64,000 nt of DNA, taken from positions 496,001 through 560,000 of the forward strand of contig NZ_FOKE01000004.1 in assembly GCF_900112065.1 (NCBI RefSeq), read 5' to 3'. The DNA is from Cohnella sp. OV330 (GTDB lineage Bacteria; Bacillota; Bacilli; Paenibacillales; Paenibacillaceae). Below the pieces are notes generated by a model. That model saw only the letters and a program-made list of their open reading frames with translations. It was not told where the DNA came from and searched no databases. The position numbers and the translations under genes are program-made. This document shows, one piece after another, positions 1 to 9,500 of this stretch (positions are counted from its first letter, which is position 1; the number at the start of each line of letters is the position of its first letter).

Positions 1-917
1 AAGAAGATCAGGTAGACGGCGAGCAGCCCCGCGGCGACGACGGGCACCAAATACGTCAGCACGCGAAAATAAGGCAGGCCCTCCAGCACGCGCCGCTCGG
101 GCAGCAGGAGCGACAAGTGCAAGCCGGCGTTTCTCGACGCTTTGCCGATCAGCAGATACCGTTGGTCCAGCTTGACGATATTGTAGACGGCCGGGTTTTG
201 ACCGGACGCCGGCAAGGCTTGCAGCGCCCTCGGCGTCTCGCCCGACAGGGGACCGTCGCTCTGCGACAGCAGCCTGCCCGAATCGTCGGACAATACCGCC
301 TGGCCGCCCCCGTCCCTCGTGAGACTATGGAAGGGCTCCATCAGCCGGTTAAGGTCGACCCATGCGCCGATATAGGAGCGATAGCCGGTATCCACGATCC
401 GAACGAGCGCATAGGACCCTTCCAGTTCGACGACGTTCCAGCCGGAATAGCTGGGACGGCTCCCTTCCGCCTGCGCGAGCAGACGCCGCAGCGCCTCCTG
501 GACGAGCAGCTTGCGCGCGTACGGCACCGAAGTTTGCGGCGCGAGCAGCAGATTGTCGGATGCCGCGCCGTAAGCGAACAGCACGTCCGCCGCTTCGTAA
601 TAATTGGTATTGAAAAACAAATCGTTCACCGTATGCGTCTGCGCGAGGTAATACGCCCAGGAGCCCTTCGCGTTTTGCCCGAGCGCGATCAGGCTGTCGT
701 CCTGCTCGGCGGTTTTGTACAAATAGTTTTCGATCTCTTCAAGCGCTTTGTCCATATCGTTGACGTACATCGTCAGCAGGCTCTCGTTGGACTGGGCGAC
801 CTGCGAATGCACGACTCGCGTCGCGTAAAGATTGTTCCAGATCAGCAGCACGACCAACGGCACGGTGACGAGCGCGAAGCCGAGCACGAGCCTCGACCGA
901 AGCGTGGCCGGTCTCAT
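1..917 (-). CDS. Sensor histidine kinase, YesM-like, N-terminal part only (runs off left edge)
   Basis: This is the 5' 305 codons of a gene that continues past the left edge. The protein starts MRPATLRSRLVLGFAL, has one hydrophobic membrane segment at about residues 8-27, an extracytoplasmic sensor region of about 250 residues, and a second membrane segment (FRVLTYLVPVVAAGLLAVYL) at the window edge. This layout, with no HAMP or kinase domain yet visible, is that of the YesM/LytS-type kinases of Paenibacillaceae, which usually pair with an AraC-type response regulator (YesN). Its ATG overlaps the TGA of the upstream solute-binding protein gene in an ATGA junction, so the two are translationally coupled. 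The kinase assignment is inferred from layout and context, since the catalytic half is outside the window. Confidence 0.7.
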   Translation of the reverse strand, partial: MRPATLRSRLVLGFALVTVPLVVLLIWNNLYATRVVHSQVAQSNESLLTMYVNDMDKALEEIENYLYKTAEQDDSLIALGQNAKGSWAYYLAQTHTVNDLFFNTNYYEAADVLFAYGAASDNLLLAPQTSVPYARKLLVQEALRRLLAQAEGSRPSYSGWNVVELEGSYALVRIVDTGYRSYIGAWVDLNRLMEPFHSLTRDGGGQAVLSDDSGRLLSQSDGPLSGETPRALQALPASGQNPAVYNIVKLDQRYLLIGKASRNAGLHLSLLLPERRVLEGLPYFRVLTYLVPVVAAGLLAVYLIF

Positions 918-2476
918 CGGCGTCCCTCCCGATCCACGAGCCAGGCGTCCAGCTGCCGCTGCTTCTCGGCGATGACGGCGTCCGCGCCCGCTTCCTTCAG
1001 CTTCTGGCGGTACATCGGAAGGACGAGCGCCGGGTCGAGCGCCCCTGTGTTGATCGCCGGCGCAAAGTCCTCGTCGACGCTGGCGACGGCGGCGATCTCG
1101 TTTTTCACCAGCTCCGGATCGAAGACGAAGCCAAGCGCCTTCGATTTGTCCGCCTCCGCATTGAACGCGCGGTACTGCTCCCACAGCTTGGAATCCTCGT
1201 TGCTCCACAAGTAAGAGTTCAACTGATTGCCGAACATCCACGACTGATTGAGATTGTAGCCGACCGTCTTGGCGTCCACGCCTTCCGGATAATCGATCTG
1301 CCCGTCGGGCTGCTTGACGTAGTGCTTGCCTTCGATGCCCCAATCGAGCAGGTTGAGCAAATACGGATCCGTATACAGCAGGTTCAGCAGCATCATCGCC
1401 TTTTCCGGGTGCCTCGCGTTTTTGGTGATCGCGAACATCGCGCTCGTCGTGTCCGCCGTCGTCGTATAGGGCTTGGTCAGCTCGACCGCGGTCATCGGCA
1501 TGCCGGTATTGCGGGAAGCCTGGATCTCGAAGCCCGGCTTGAGCGATTCGGCGAAGGCGAACGCCTTGCCCGCCTTGACCGCCTCGTACTCGCTGTCCTT
1601 GGACGCCGCCGCGTCCGGATTGAAGTATCCCGCCGCGTTCCAGGCATGCATCAGCTTGGCGCTCGCTTCGAATTCGGGCGTATCCGCCAGATTGACGACC
1701 CGAAGCGAACCGTCCGCGCGGGACAGTACCCCGGGGCCATCCCCCAGCATGTCGAACAAACCGTATTGCAGCACGAAAGTCAGCGGGCTTCGGTCGGCTC
1801 TGGCTTGCAGCGGCGCGATGCCGGGCTCGTTCTCCTTGATCTTGGCGAAAACGGGCGTCAGATCCGACAAGGCGCGAACCTGCGTCAAATCGATGCCGTA
1901 CTTGTCGACAAGGTCCTTGCGCATGACCAGACCCTTGCTGGAAGCGAACTCCTTGTTCGCGACGATGCCGTAGACGCTGCCGTTCACCTTGCCCGCCTCG
2001 ATGATGGCCGGACTTAGCAGGCTGCGGATGCCGCCGCCATAGCGCTCGAGGAGATCGTCGAGCGGAATGAACCTGCCCTTGGCCACCTCGTCGCCGAAGC
2101 GCATCCAACCTGCCGTGAACATCAGGTCGATCTGCTCGCCCGACGCGAACATGAGGCCCGTCTTATCCCACCAGCTGCCCATGTCGATCGGCTTCAGTTT
2201 GATGTTCGCGTTGATTTTTTTATTCAAATAGCGGCTCATCTCGTCCTGCACGAGCTGCAGATCCCGCGGCGTGCCCGCCGGAAAAGCCATGACGATCGTG
2301 TCGGGCGACGCGCCGCCGGACGTCGCCGTCCCGTTGGCGGGCACCGTGCCGGACGGCTCCGCGCCGGGCGAAACGGCGCCGCGGTCCGCACGCTCCAAGC
2401 CCGCCGCGAACCAAACGAGCCCGGCCGCCGCGCAGGCGACGGCGATTGCAATCGCTTTCTTATTTATCGGTCCCAA
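914..2476 (-). CDS. Membrane-anchored extracellular solute-binding protein, DUF3502 type
   Basis: ABC-importer-type substrate-binding protein of about 520 residues. The C-terminal third (from LDWGIEGKHYVK through WMFGNQ to the end) carries the pattern of the DUF3502 domain found in Paenibacillus LipO-like binding proteins. I place the start at the TTG at 2476: a GGTGG ribosome site lies 8 nt upstream, the hydrophobic segment AIAIAVACAAAGLVW follows at once, and a promoter with a regulator site lies between it and the longer ATG starts at 2653 and 2638. The single Cys in the hydrophobic segment is not in a good lipobox, so the protein may be held by an uncleaved N-terminal helix. No permease gene is adjacent; the downstream partner is a sensor kinase joined by an ATGA overlap, which suggests a sensing role instead of, or besides, transport. 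Confidence 0.82.
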   Translation of the reverse strand: MGPINKKAIAIAVACAAAGLVWFAAGLERADRGAVSPGAEPSGTVPANGTATSGGASPDTIVMAFPAGTPRDLQLVQDEMSRYLNKKINANIKLKPIDMGSWWDKTGLMFASGEQIDLMFTAGWMRFGDEVAKGRFIPLDDLLERYGGGIRSLLSPAIIEAGKVNGSVYGIVANKEFASSKGLVMRKDLVDKYGIDLTQVRALSDLTPVFAKIKENEPGIAPLQARADRSPLTFVLQYGLFDMLGDGPGVLSRADGSLRVVNLADTPEFEASAKLMHAWNAAGYFNPDAAASKDSEYEAVKAGKAFAFAESLKPGFEIQASRNTGMPMTAVELTKPYTTTADTTSAMFAITKNARHPEKAMMLLNLLYTDPYLLNLLDWGIEGKHYVKQPDGQIDYPEGVDAKTVGYNLNQSWMFGNQLNSYLWSNEDSKLWEQYRAFNAEADKSKALGFVFDPELVKNEIAAVASVDEDFAPAINTGALDPALVLPMYRQKLKEAGADAVIAEKQRQLDAWLVDREGRR

Positions 2477-2572
2477 AGAGGACGACCACCTTTGACGGAG
2501 TTCGGTCCGGCGAAGCGCCGGCCCGATCGCGAACGCGGCGGCTTGCCGCATGTCGACCGGTTCCGATTCTTC

Positions 2573-2602
2573 ATCATACCGCCAGCGGTCGGCCGCGGAC
2601 AA
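2573..2602 (-). promoter_or_regulatory. Promoter of the DUF3502-kinase operon
   Basis: On the minus strand a TTGTCC -35 (2597-2602) and a TATGAT -10 (2573-2578) are separated by 18 bp. The promoter lies about 100 bp before the TTG start at 2476 and just downstream of the paired GGTCAC boxes, the geometry of an activator-dependent promoter. Confidence 0.5.
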
Positions 2603-2610
2603 CCAAAATT

Positions 2611-2637
2611 GTGACCGATCCTGTTCAAATGGTGACA
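2611..2637 (-). promoter_or_regulatory. Direct-repeat regulator site (GGTCAC boxes 21 bp apart)
   Basis: Read on the plus strand, GTGACC at 2611 and GTGACA at 2632 are direct repeats with exactly 21 bp register, two helical turns. The proximal box ends 8 bp before the -35. The same pair with the same register occurs at 13619-13645 before malE. This spacing is typical of AraC-family activators; the protein that binds here is inferred. Confidence 0.55.
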
Positions 2638-2693
2638 TCTCGAGCGGCTCCAAGTAAACGGAGAGAGACTCTTTTGCAAGGATCGCTGCTGCG

Positions 2694-3365
2694 TCAGCCT
2701 TTTCGGCCGTAATCCGCCTTGACCTCGCCCCATCGCTCCGTTTCCCACTTGAGCACCTTGTTCGGGTACGTATTGACGCGCAGCCAACTGAGCGCGCGGT
2801 CGACGAGCGCCCAGATCTCGAAGGTCGACTCGTCCCGCGGCAGCGTCGTCACGACTTCTTTTTGCTTTAGCCATTTGAGCGCCGTGCGCGAATCGCTGTA
2901 GATCGTCTTCGCACTTCCCCGCTGCTTCAAATAGGCGAGCGCGTGGACGATCGCCAGAAATTCGCCGAGGTTGTTCGTTCCCTTATCGATCGGTCCGACC
3001 GAAAACAACACGTCGCCCGTTCGCGTATCCACGCCTCTGTATTCGACCGGACCCGGGTTGCCGCGCGTGCCGACGTCCACCGACACGCTGTCGAAGTCGA
3101 TCTCGCCCGCGGCTTGCTCCGGCGACAGCGGCAGCTTCTCTCCCGCTCCCGCGGACCTGGCCGATGCGCCCGAGGCGCTTTTCCCGCCGCCTTGCCCCCA
3201 ATGCTTTTTCCAGCCCTCCCGGTAAGCCCGCTCCGCCTCCGGCTTGCTGCCGTACGATTTGTACTTCGCGTCCTTGCGTCCGGATACTTGGGCTTGGCAT
3301 GCCGGCCACGAGTCGTAAATGCCCGGCGCGCCGCCTTCCCAGACGACATAATATTTTCCCGCCAT
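2694..3365 (-). CDS. rnhA: Ribonuclease HI with N-terminal viroplasmin/hybrid-binding domain
   Basis: Cuts the RNA strand of RNA-DNA hybrids. Residues 1-45 (MAGKYYVVWEGGAPGIYDSWPACQAQVSG) form the caulimovirus-viroplasmin-type hybrid-binding domain; a Gly/Ser/Ala-rich linker follows. The type 1 RNase H domain begins near residue 88, with the acidic residues visible in SVDVGTRGNPGP, NNLGEFLA, IYSDSRTAL and the final VKADYGRK. The start at 3365 is chosen over the upstream ATG because GGAGGGC lies at the right distance and the domain begins exactly there. It is 223 residues long, normal for this two-domain form. It is encoded on the same strand as the solute-binding protein gene but separated from it by about 220 bp that contain that gene's own promoter. 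Confidence 0.9.
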   Translation of the reverse strand: MAGKYYVVWEGGAPGIYDSWPACQAQVSGRKDAKYKSYGSKPEAERAYREGWKKHWGQGGGKSASGASARSAGAGEKLPLSPEQAAGEIDFDSVSVDVGTRGNPGPVEYRGVDTRTGDVLFSVGPIDKGTNNLGEFLAIVHALAYLKQRGSAKTIYSDSRTALKWLKQKEVVTTLPRDESTFEIWALVDRALSWLRVNTYPNKVLKWETERWGEVKADYGRKG

Positions 3366-3444
3366 GTCTTTTTGCCCTCCATGCGCCCGGCGCGCCTTGC
3401 GCGCGGCCCCTCGTTCAAACATTGATTGTAACATATTGTACGCG

Positions 3445-3490
3445 CAAAAAAATCCGTGCCTCCCGGCCCTTTTCGGGGCGGAGGCACGGA
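3445..3490 (-). terminator. Intrinsic terminator after the GH87 gene
   Basis: A perfect 11-bp stem (3453-3463 with 3480-3490, TCCGTGCCTCC and its complement) is followed on the minus strand by seven T residues (3446-3452). It ends the malEFG-GH87 transcript before rnhA. Confidence 0.85.
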
Positions 3491-3515
3491 CAGATTCATG
3501 CGGATCGCTTGTCGG

Positions 3516-6500
3516 TTAAAGCAGCTTCATGCCGACCATCAGTCGCCTGAGGGCAGCCGCGGCCTCGGCGCGCGCGACAGTCGCCTTAGGCGCGAACGTG
3601 CCGTCCGGGCGACCTTGGAGCAGGCCTAGGCGCATCAGCTCCTTGGTCGCCTCGCGCGCCCAGACGCTGATCGAACTCGCGTCAGTGACGTCCGGGAGTG
3701 CGGCCGCAGTGCCCGCGGATGTCTGCGCCTCGGGAGCCAGCTTGAACGCGGCCGCCAGCATGACCGCCATCTGCTCGCGCGTCACCGGCGCCGACGGCGC
3801 AAACCGGCCGCCGCCGATGCCCCGGACCAGCCCGAAGCGGGCCGAGGCTTCCGCATCCGCTGCGAACCAATCGTCGGCTTGGACGTCGGCGAAGGCCTCC
3901 TTGCCCCCCTCGCCTTTCAGACCGAGCGCCCGGACGAGCATCGCGGCGAATTCGGCGCGGCTCACGGCGGCGCTTGGAGAGAACTTGCCCGCGCCCGTCC
4001 CGTTCACGATCCGTTTTGCCGCGAGCAGCTCGATGTCCCCCTTCGCCCAGTGCCCCGCGACATCGCCGAAGGCGCGCGAAGAGGCTGCCAGGACATAAAT
4101 GCTGTTCGTCGTACTGCGGATCGTGACCGTCGTGTTACCGCCCCCGGCTTCGAACAGTGCCGGCACCGGACGGAATGAGCGGCTCTTCGGATCATATACG
4201 AGCGCGGCCGTTCCGGCATCGTTCAGCGTTCCGTGGAGCTTCAAGCTTCTGTCGACGAACACGCTGCCGAAGCCGTCGATCGGCGACTTCGATCCGTCCG
4301 AAGACCAATAGAGCTCGAATGCGTATTGAGCGCCTTCGATTAGCGTCAGACCGTCGATTGCAGCCGCTTCGGCCATGGCGTTTTGGACGTCCGCAGCCGG
4401 CCGCGCGATCGTCAGCAGCAGCTCGCCGTCCCCCGCCTTTTCGGCTAACCACTGCGCGATCAACGCAAGCGACAGCCTGTAGCTTACGTCTCCGGTCTCG
4501 ATCGCGACCGTGCCTCCCGGCACTGCGGCGACCGCCTCTTTGAGCGCGGCGGCGCCGATCGCGACGGCGGCCGATCCGTCCGCCGCGGCATCCGCGCGGA
4601 CGCGAAGGACGGAAGGCTTGCCGGCCAGCATGCCGCGCAGCGCATCGTCCAGGCGCTGGAACGACTCGGGTTTCGGCGTAGCGGGCTCCTTCACGGCGGG
4701 GTTACCCGGCGCATCCGGCGGGACGCTCGCTTCGTCCGGTACGACCTGCGGGTTGCGTCCCGCCGAAGCGTCGCCGCCGGCCGCCTCGCCGGCCGCGAGC
4801 CTGAATTTCTCATCCCCCGCGCCATTGAACTGCCTGCCCAGCTTCGCGCCGCGCACGAGCACGTTCGCCAGCGTGACGCTACCGTTCGCGTCCCCGTTTA
4901 CTTGAAGTCCCCAAGTGCCCGCGCCGTCGATGACCAGGTTTTCGAGCCGCACCTTTCTGCCCGCTTCGGACCGCACGCCTTTGTCGCCGTTTGCGTAGAA
5001 GCCTTGGTACGTACTATCGATCGCCTCGTTGTTGCGGATGACGATGTCCGCGTCGATCGGCTTGTCGCCGGCGAACAGCCAGATCGCGCCGAAGTCCTGT
5101 CCCCAGTTCGGCTCGCGGCCGCCCGTGCGGAGCAGGGTGTTGCGCTCGACGACCGTCGTGCCCGAGAACGGCACCGGATTGAAGCGCGTCGACACCGCGA
5201 TGCCGGCGCCGAAGCCCATCGTATCCGCGATGATGTTGTCGCGGATCGCGTTGTCCTTGCCTCCGAAGACGGCGACGTTATCCGCCAGCGTCGGCAGCTG
5301 GATCGTATTGAAGCGCACGACGTTGCCCTCCGTGCGGGCCAGCTCGTCGCTCGCGCCTTCGCGCGGGTCCGACCACAGCGCGACGGCGTCGTCGCCCGTA
5401 TTGCGGATCGAGCTGTGCTCGAGCGTCGAATGCTTCGTCCCGGTCGAGAAGTGCACGCCGTCCGCATACGTATCCCTGACGCGCAGGCCGCCCAGGTACA
5501 AGCCTTCCGTACCCAGCGACGCGTCGTCGCTAAGCGTCGTCCAAATGCCGGCCTTCGCATGGCGGATCCATACGTGCTGAATCGACGAGCCCTTGCCGTA
5601 AGCGCCGTCGAATCCCGCCTCCGGCAGCGCGTCGCGTCTCGCGTTCACGCCGACGTCGACGGTCAGATCGCGAATGCGGACCCGATCGCCCCGCCCCATG
5701 AAGCCCGCGCCCGTCAGCTTGGTGTGCCACATCCCGGCGCCTGCGATCGTGACGCCGCTCACCTCGAGCGGGCGATCGATCCGGTACGTTCCCGCCGGCA
5801 GCCACAATCCGAACCCTTCGCGGTGCGCGTCGTCGATCGCCGCCTCGAGCGCAGCCGTATCGTCCTTGCCGTCATCGGGCAGGACCCCGTACCGTGCGGC
5901 CGACACGTAGCCGGCCGGCATCTCGAACGGCGCCGGCGCAAGCTCGAGCTCGGCGAAGTCGAGCGTATAGCTGGCGGCCGCGTCTCCTTCGTCCTTGCGC
6001 AGCATGACGGTCGCGCCCGCCGGGATGTCGCCGACGAACTGCTGCGCTTCGTCGTAGAAGCGGTGCGGATCGCCGTCGGCCGGCTGATTGGAATACGGGT
6101 ACTTGCCGTACACCCAGCTGAATTCGGACGTCAGGGTAATCGTCCCTCGCTTTTGTCCGTTCACGTACAAGCTTAACGTAGCGGCCAAGCCCGCGCCGTC
6201 TTCGCTATCCGGCATGCTGTACCGGATATTCAAATAGTTCGCCGCGGCGGACGATTGGAACGACACGTAGTCGCCTGTCGCCGCGAGCGTCACCGCCTGC
6301 CTGCCGGACGATTCGGCGGACAGCGTGCCATATGCCCTGTCGCCCGAGACGAGCTGTCCGTTGGTCGCCATCCGTTCGGCCTCGTACGTCTCGTAAGGCA
6401 CGTCGGCTCCACGCGATGGCGGAGCCGCAGCGCCTCTGACGATCAACGCGTCGACCGCGACGGCGTCCGAGGGTGCGCCTTCGCCCTCCAGCTCGACGCT

Positions 6501-9500
6501 GTTGTACCCTGCGCGCAGCGGCAGCGCGAACGCGGCTTCGCGCCAGCCGCCGGCGCCCCCGTCCAACGACAGCGTCTGCATGCGGACGCCGTTCACGGAC
6601 AGCGCCACGCGCCCTTCGCCGCGGTAGCGGATCGAGGCGGCATAGCTCCCCGCCACCGGCGCGTCCACGGCGAAGAACAGCGCCGCGTCTTCGCCTGCGA
6701 AGCGCTCCGCGTACGAGACGCCTCCGGCCGTCCCGATCGACACGCCGCCCCGTGCGAACGCGTTTTCCGCTTCGTACGCGACCGTGCCCTTCAGCGGGCG
6801 AAGCTGCCAGCGGGTCGCGGCCGAGCCCTCGGCCGCAAGACCGAGCGAGCCGTCGCTCGCGTCGGCCGCCAACGACAGCCCGGGCCAGCGAGCGCTGACA
6901 AGCGACGTCAGCCCGGCGTCTTGGGACAAGCGCCACTGCGCGCCGAGCGCCGTGCCGTCGGGCGACAACGCGACCTTGCCCGCCGAATCGGCCGTCAAAT
7001 ACAGCTCGGCGTCCGCCTGCCTGACGCGCGTATACCCGTTGTACGCTTCCAGCAGCCATCGGGCGCCTGCAGCCGCTTGCGTCTGGGCGACCGTCTTGGC
7101 CTCGCCGCCCGCCCCTACCAGCCAACTGCCATTTGGATCGCTCGCCAGCTCATATACGTTGGCGTCCGCGATCGCCGGCGTCGCGCCGTTCAGGTCTTCC
7201 GCTTCGGGAACCGGGGGACGCGCCTCGGCAGGCGCCGTCTCCAGCGTCCACCGGACGCCCGCGCTCTCGATCGACCGCAGATCGTATTGGGCATAGCCCG
7301 TACGGTCCTCGCTATGCAAGTACTCGTCGAGATGCCCGGCAGCGCCGCTTCGGATCAGGAAGCCGCCTGCGACCGGCGCATCCTCGACGTGCCACAGCGA
7401 AGCTTCGGAAGCGCCGGCGACTTCTTCCGTCTCCAGATACGCCTGCGCGCCCGCGATCGACATGACGTTGCCCGTCGCGCGGTTCGCGAAGCGATCCCCT
7501 TCCGGTCCGCGATCGATACGCCAGTGACCGGACGCGTCGTCCGCTGCCGGGTTGCCGTAGAGAACGACTTGGCGCGCGTTTTCATACAGATACTGGCCGG
7601 TCGCGCCGTTTTTAATGCGGACAAAACCGGCGGGCAGCGCAGACGGAACGAACGGTGCCTCTTCAACGAGCCACTGCGCGCTGCCCCAGTCGGCAGGTAC
7701 CCCGCTGGACTGGGCGAAGCCTTTGTTGTCTTCGTCGTGGATGCGCTGGTCGTTTTTCCAGACGTTCGTGAACACCTTGCGGCCTTCGGCGCCGTCCGTC
7801 ATCGTCCACTGCGCGCTGCCCAGGGTCGGATCGATGTCGAGCGCCTCGAGCGCGCTCTCGTAGCTCGTCACGCGCTCGTTGGTCACGAGATGCCCCGTCG
7901 CGCGATTTGCGATCAGCATCCCCTGCTCGCCCTGGCGGAGCGACCATTGGGCGGCCGGATCGGCCGGATCCGGCGCGCCGTCTTTGACGATGCCGTCGTC
8001 CTCGTACAGGTATGTTCCTCTGTAGCCGTTCTTCAGCGTCACGTAGCCTTGCGGCACGCCGATGTCCCCAGCCGGAACGAATATCCACTTCGGACTGCTC
8101 CAATCCCGGTCGATCACGCCGTACTGCGCGAATTTCAGTTTGTTTTCGACGTGAATGTACGACTGTGCGTCCGCTGCCTGGTTCGAATCGCGAACGCTGT
8201 GAATCTCCTTGGCCCCCTGGTAATCCTCGATGATCCAGTCGCCCGCCGTCGAGCCTTCGGCAAGCTCCGAGGCGCGTAGCGGCTGGCGCGCGTCCGACGC
8301 GCCGTCCAGCGTCGCGAAATGTCCCGTCGCGCGGTTTTGAATCCGTTTGTAGCCTTCGCCGGATACGACCAGCCACTCCGCCTTCGGGTCTCCGGCGACG
8401 GCGTTGCCGTATTTGACGATGCCGTCCTCCTCGTACATATACAGTTGCAGCCAGCTGCTCTTGATCCGGATATAGCTCGGCGCCGGCGGCTCGCCAGATC
8501 CGCCCGGCGCCGACCCCGGATCCTCGAGCCGCCATTGCGCGCTGCCCCAGGAAGGCTGCGCCCAGTCGTTGACGTGTCCCGCGCCGTCCTGCGCCTGGAC
8601 GTTCAACAGCGCGGACGAATCGGCAGGATCGGCGAACGTATAATGGTCGTCCACCGAGCTGCCGCCCGAATCCTTCGCCGGCGCCATTGCCCAGGCAAAC
8701 GGCTCGAACGCCGAAGCTGCGGGCTCGCCTGCGGCAAGGTAATGGCCGCTTTGCGCGTTGCGAATCAGCGTGCCGCCGGCCGTAACGTATACGAGCCATA
8801 ATGCCAGCCGATCGTCTGCTGCAGGCGTGCCGTATTTGACGCCGCCCGCTGCGTCCTCGAACAGGTATCCGCCCTTCCAGCCGTCCGCGAGCCGCACCGG
8901 CTCGACCTCCGCCGCCGGCTGCAGCTTCCACAGCGCGCTGCCCCAGGAAGGCTGCGCCCAGTCGTTGGCATGCGCGAAGCCGTCCTGCGACTCCACGTTC
9001 AGCAGCCGGTTCGCGTACACCGCGCTCGACACGCTGACCTGCCCCGAAGCATCGGGCGCGGACACCAGCCATTGCGCCGTCTTCCCGCCTTCTCCTTCCT
9101 CCGGGGGCAGCGCCTCCAGCGGCTGCGCGACGGCATCCGCCGCGGCGACGTTTTTCATATCCATAAAATGACCGGTCGCCCGGTTGCGAAACGTCGTTTT
9201 CCCGTCGGCCGTCTCCGCGAACCATTGCGAAGCGCGGTCCGTGACCGCAGGCGCCCCGTACTTGACCTTGCCCGCTTCCTCGAACAGGTAGGTTCCTTTC
9301 CACGGGTTCAATAGGCGAACGGCTTCGGCGGACGGTGCCGCTTCGACGTGCCAGGTCGCACTGCCCCAGCCCGCCTGCGCCCAGTTGTTCGCGTGCGCGT
9401 AGCCGTCCTGCGTCTGGACGTTGAGCAGCCGGCTCGCAAAGCCCGCGCTTGCGACGTTCACGGCGCCCGGCCTGCCCGGCACGTCGTTCACGAGCCAAAG

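Noticed and set aside
117-1214. Plus-strand open frame of 365 codons over the kinase and binding-protein genes
   Set aside because: The minus strand carries a YesM-like start with membrane helices and a DUF3502 end; the plus frame has no family features and no ribosome site.
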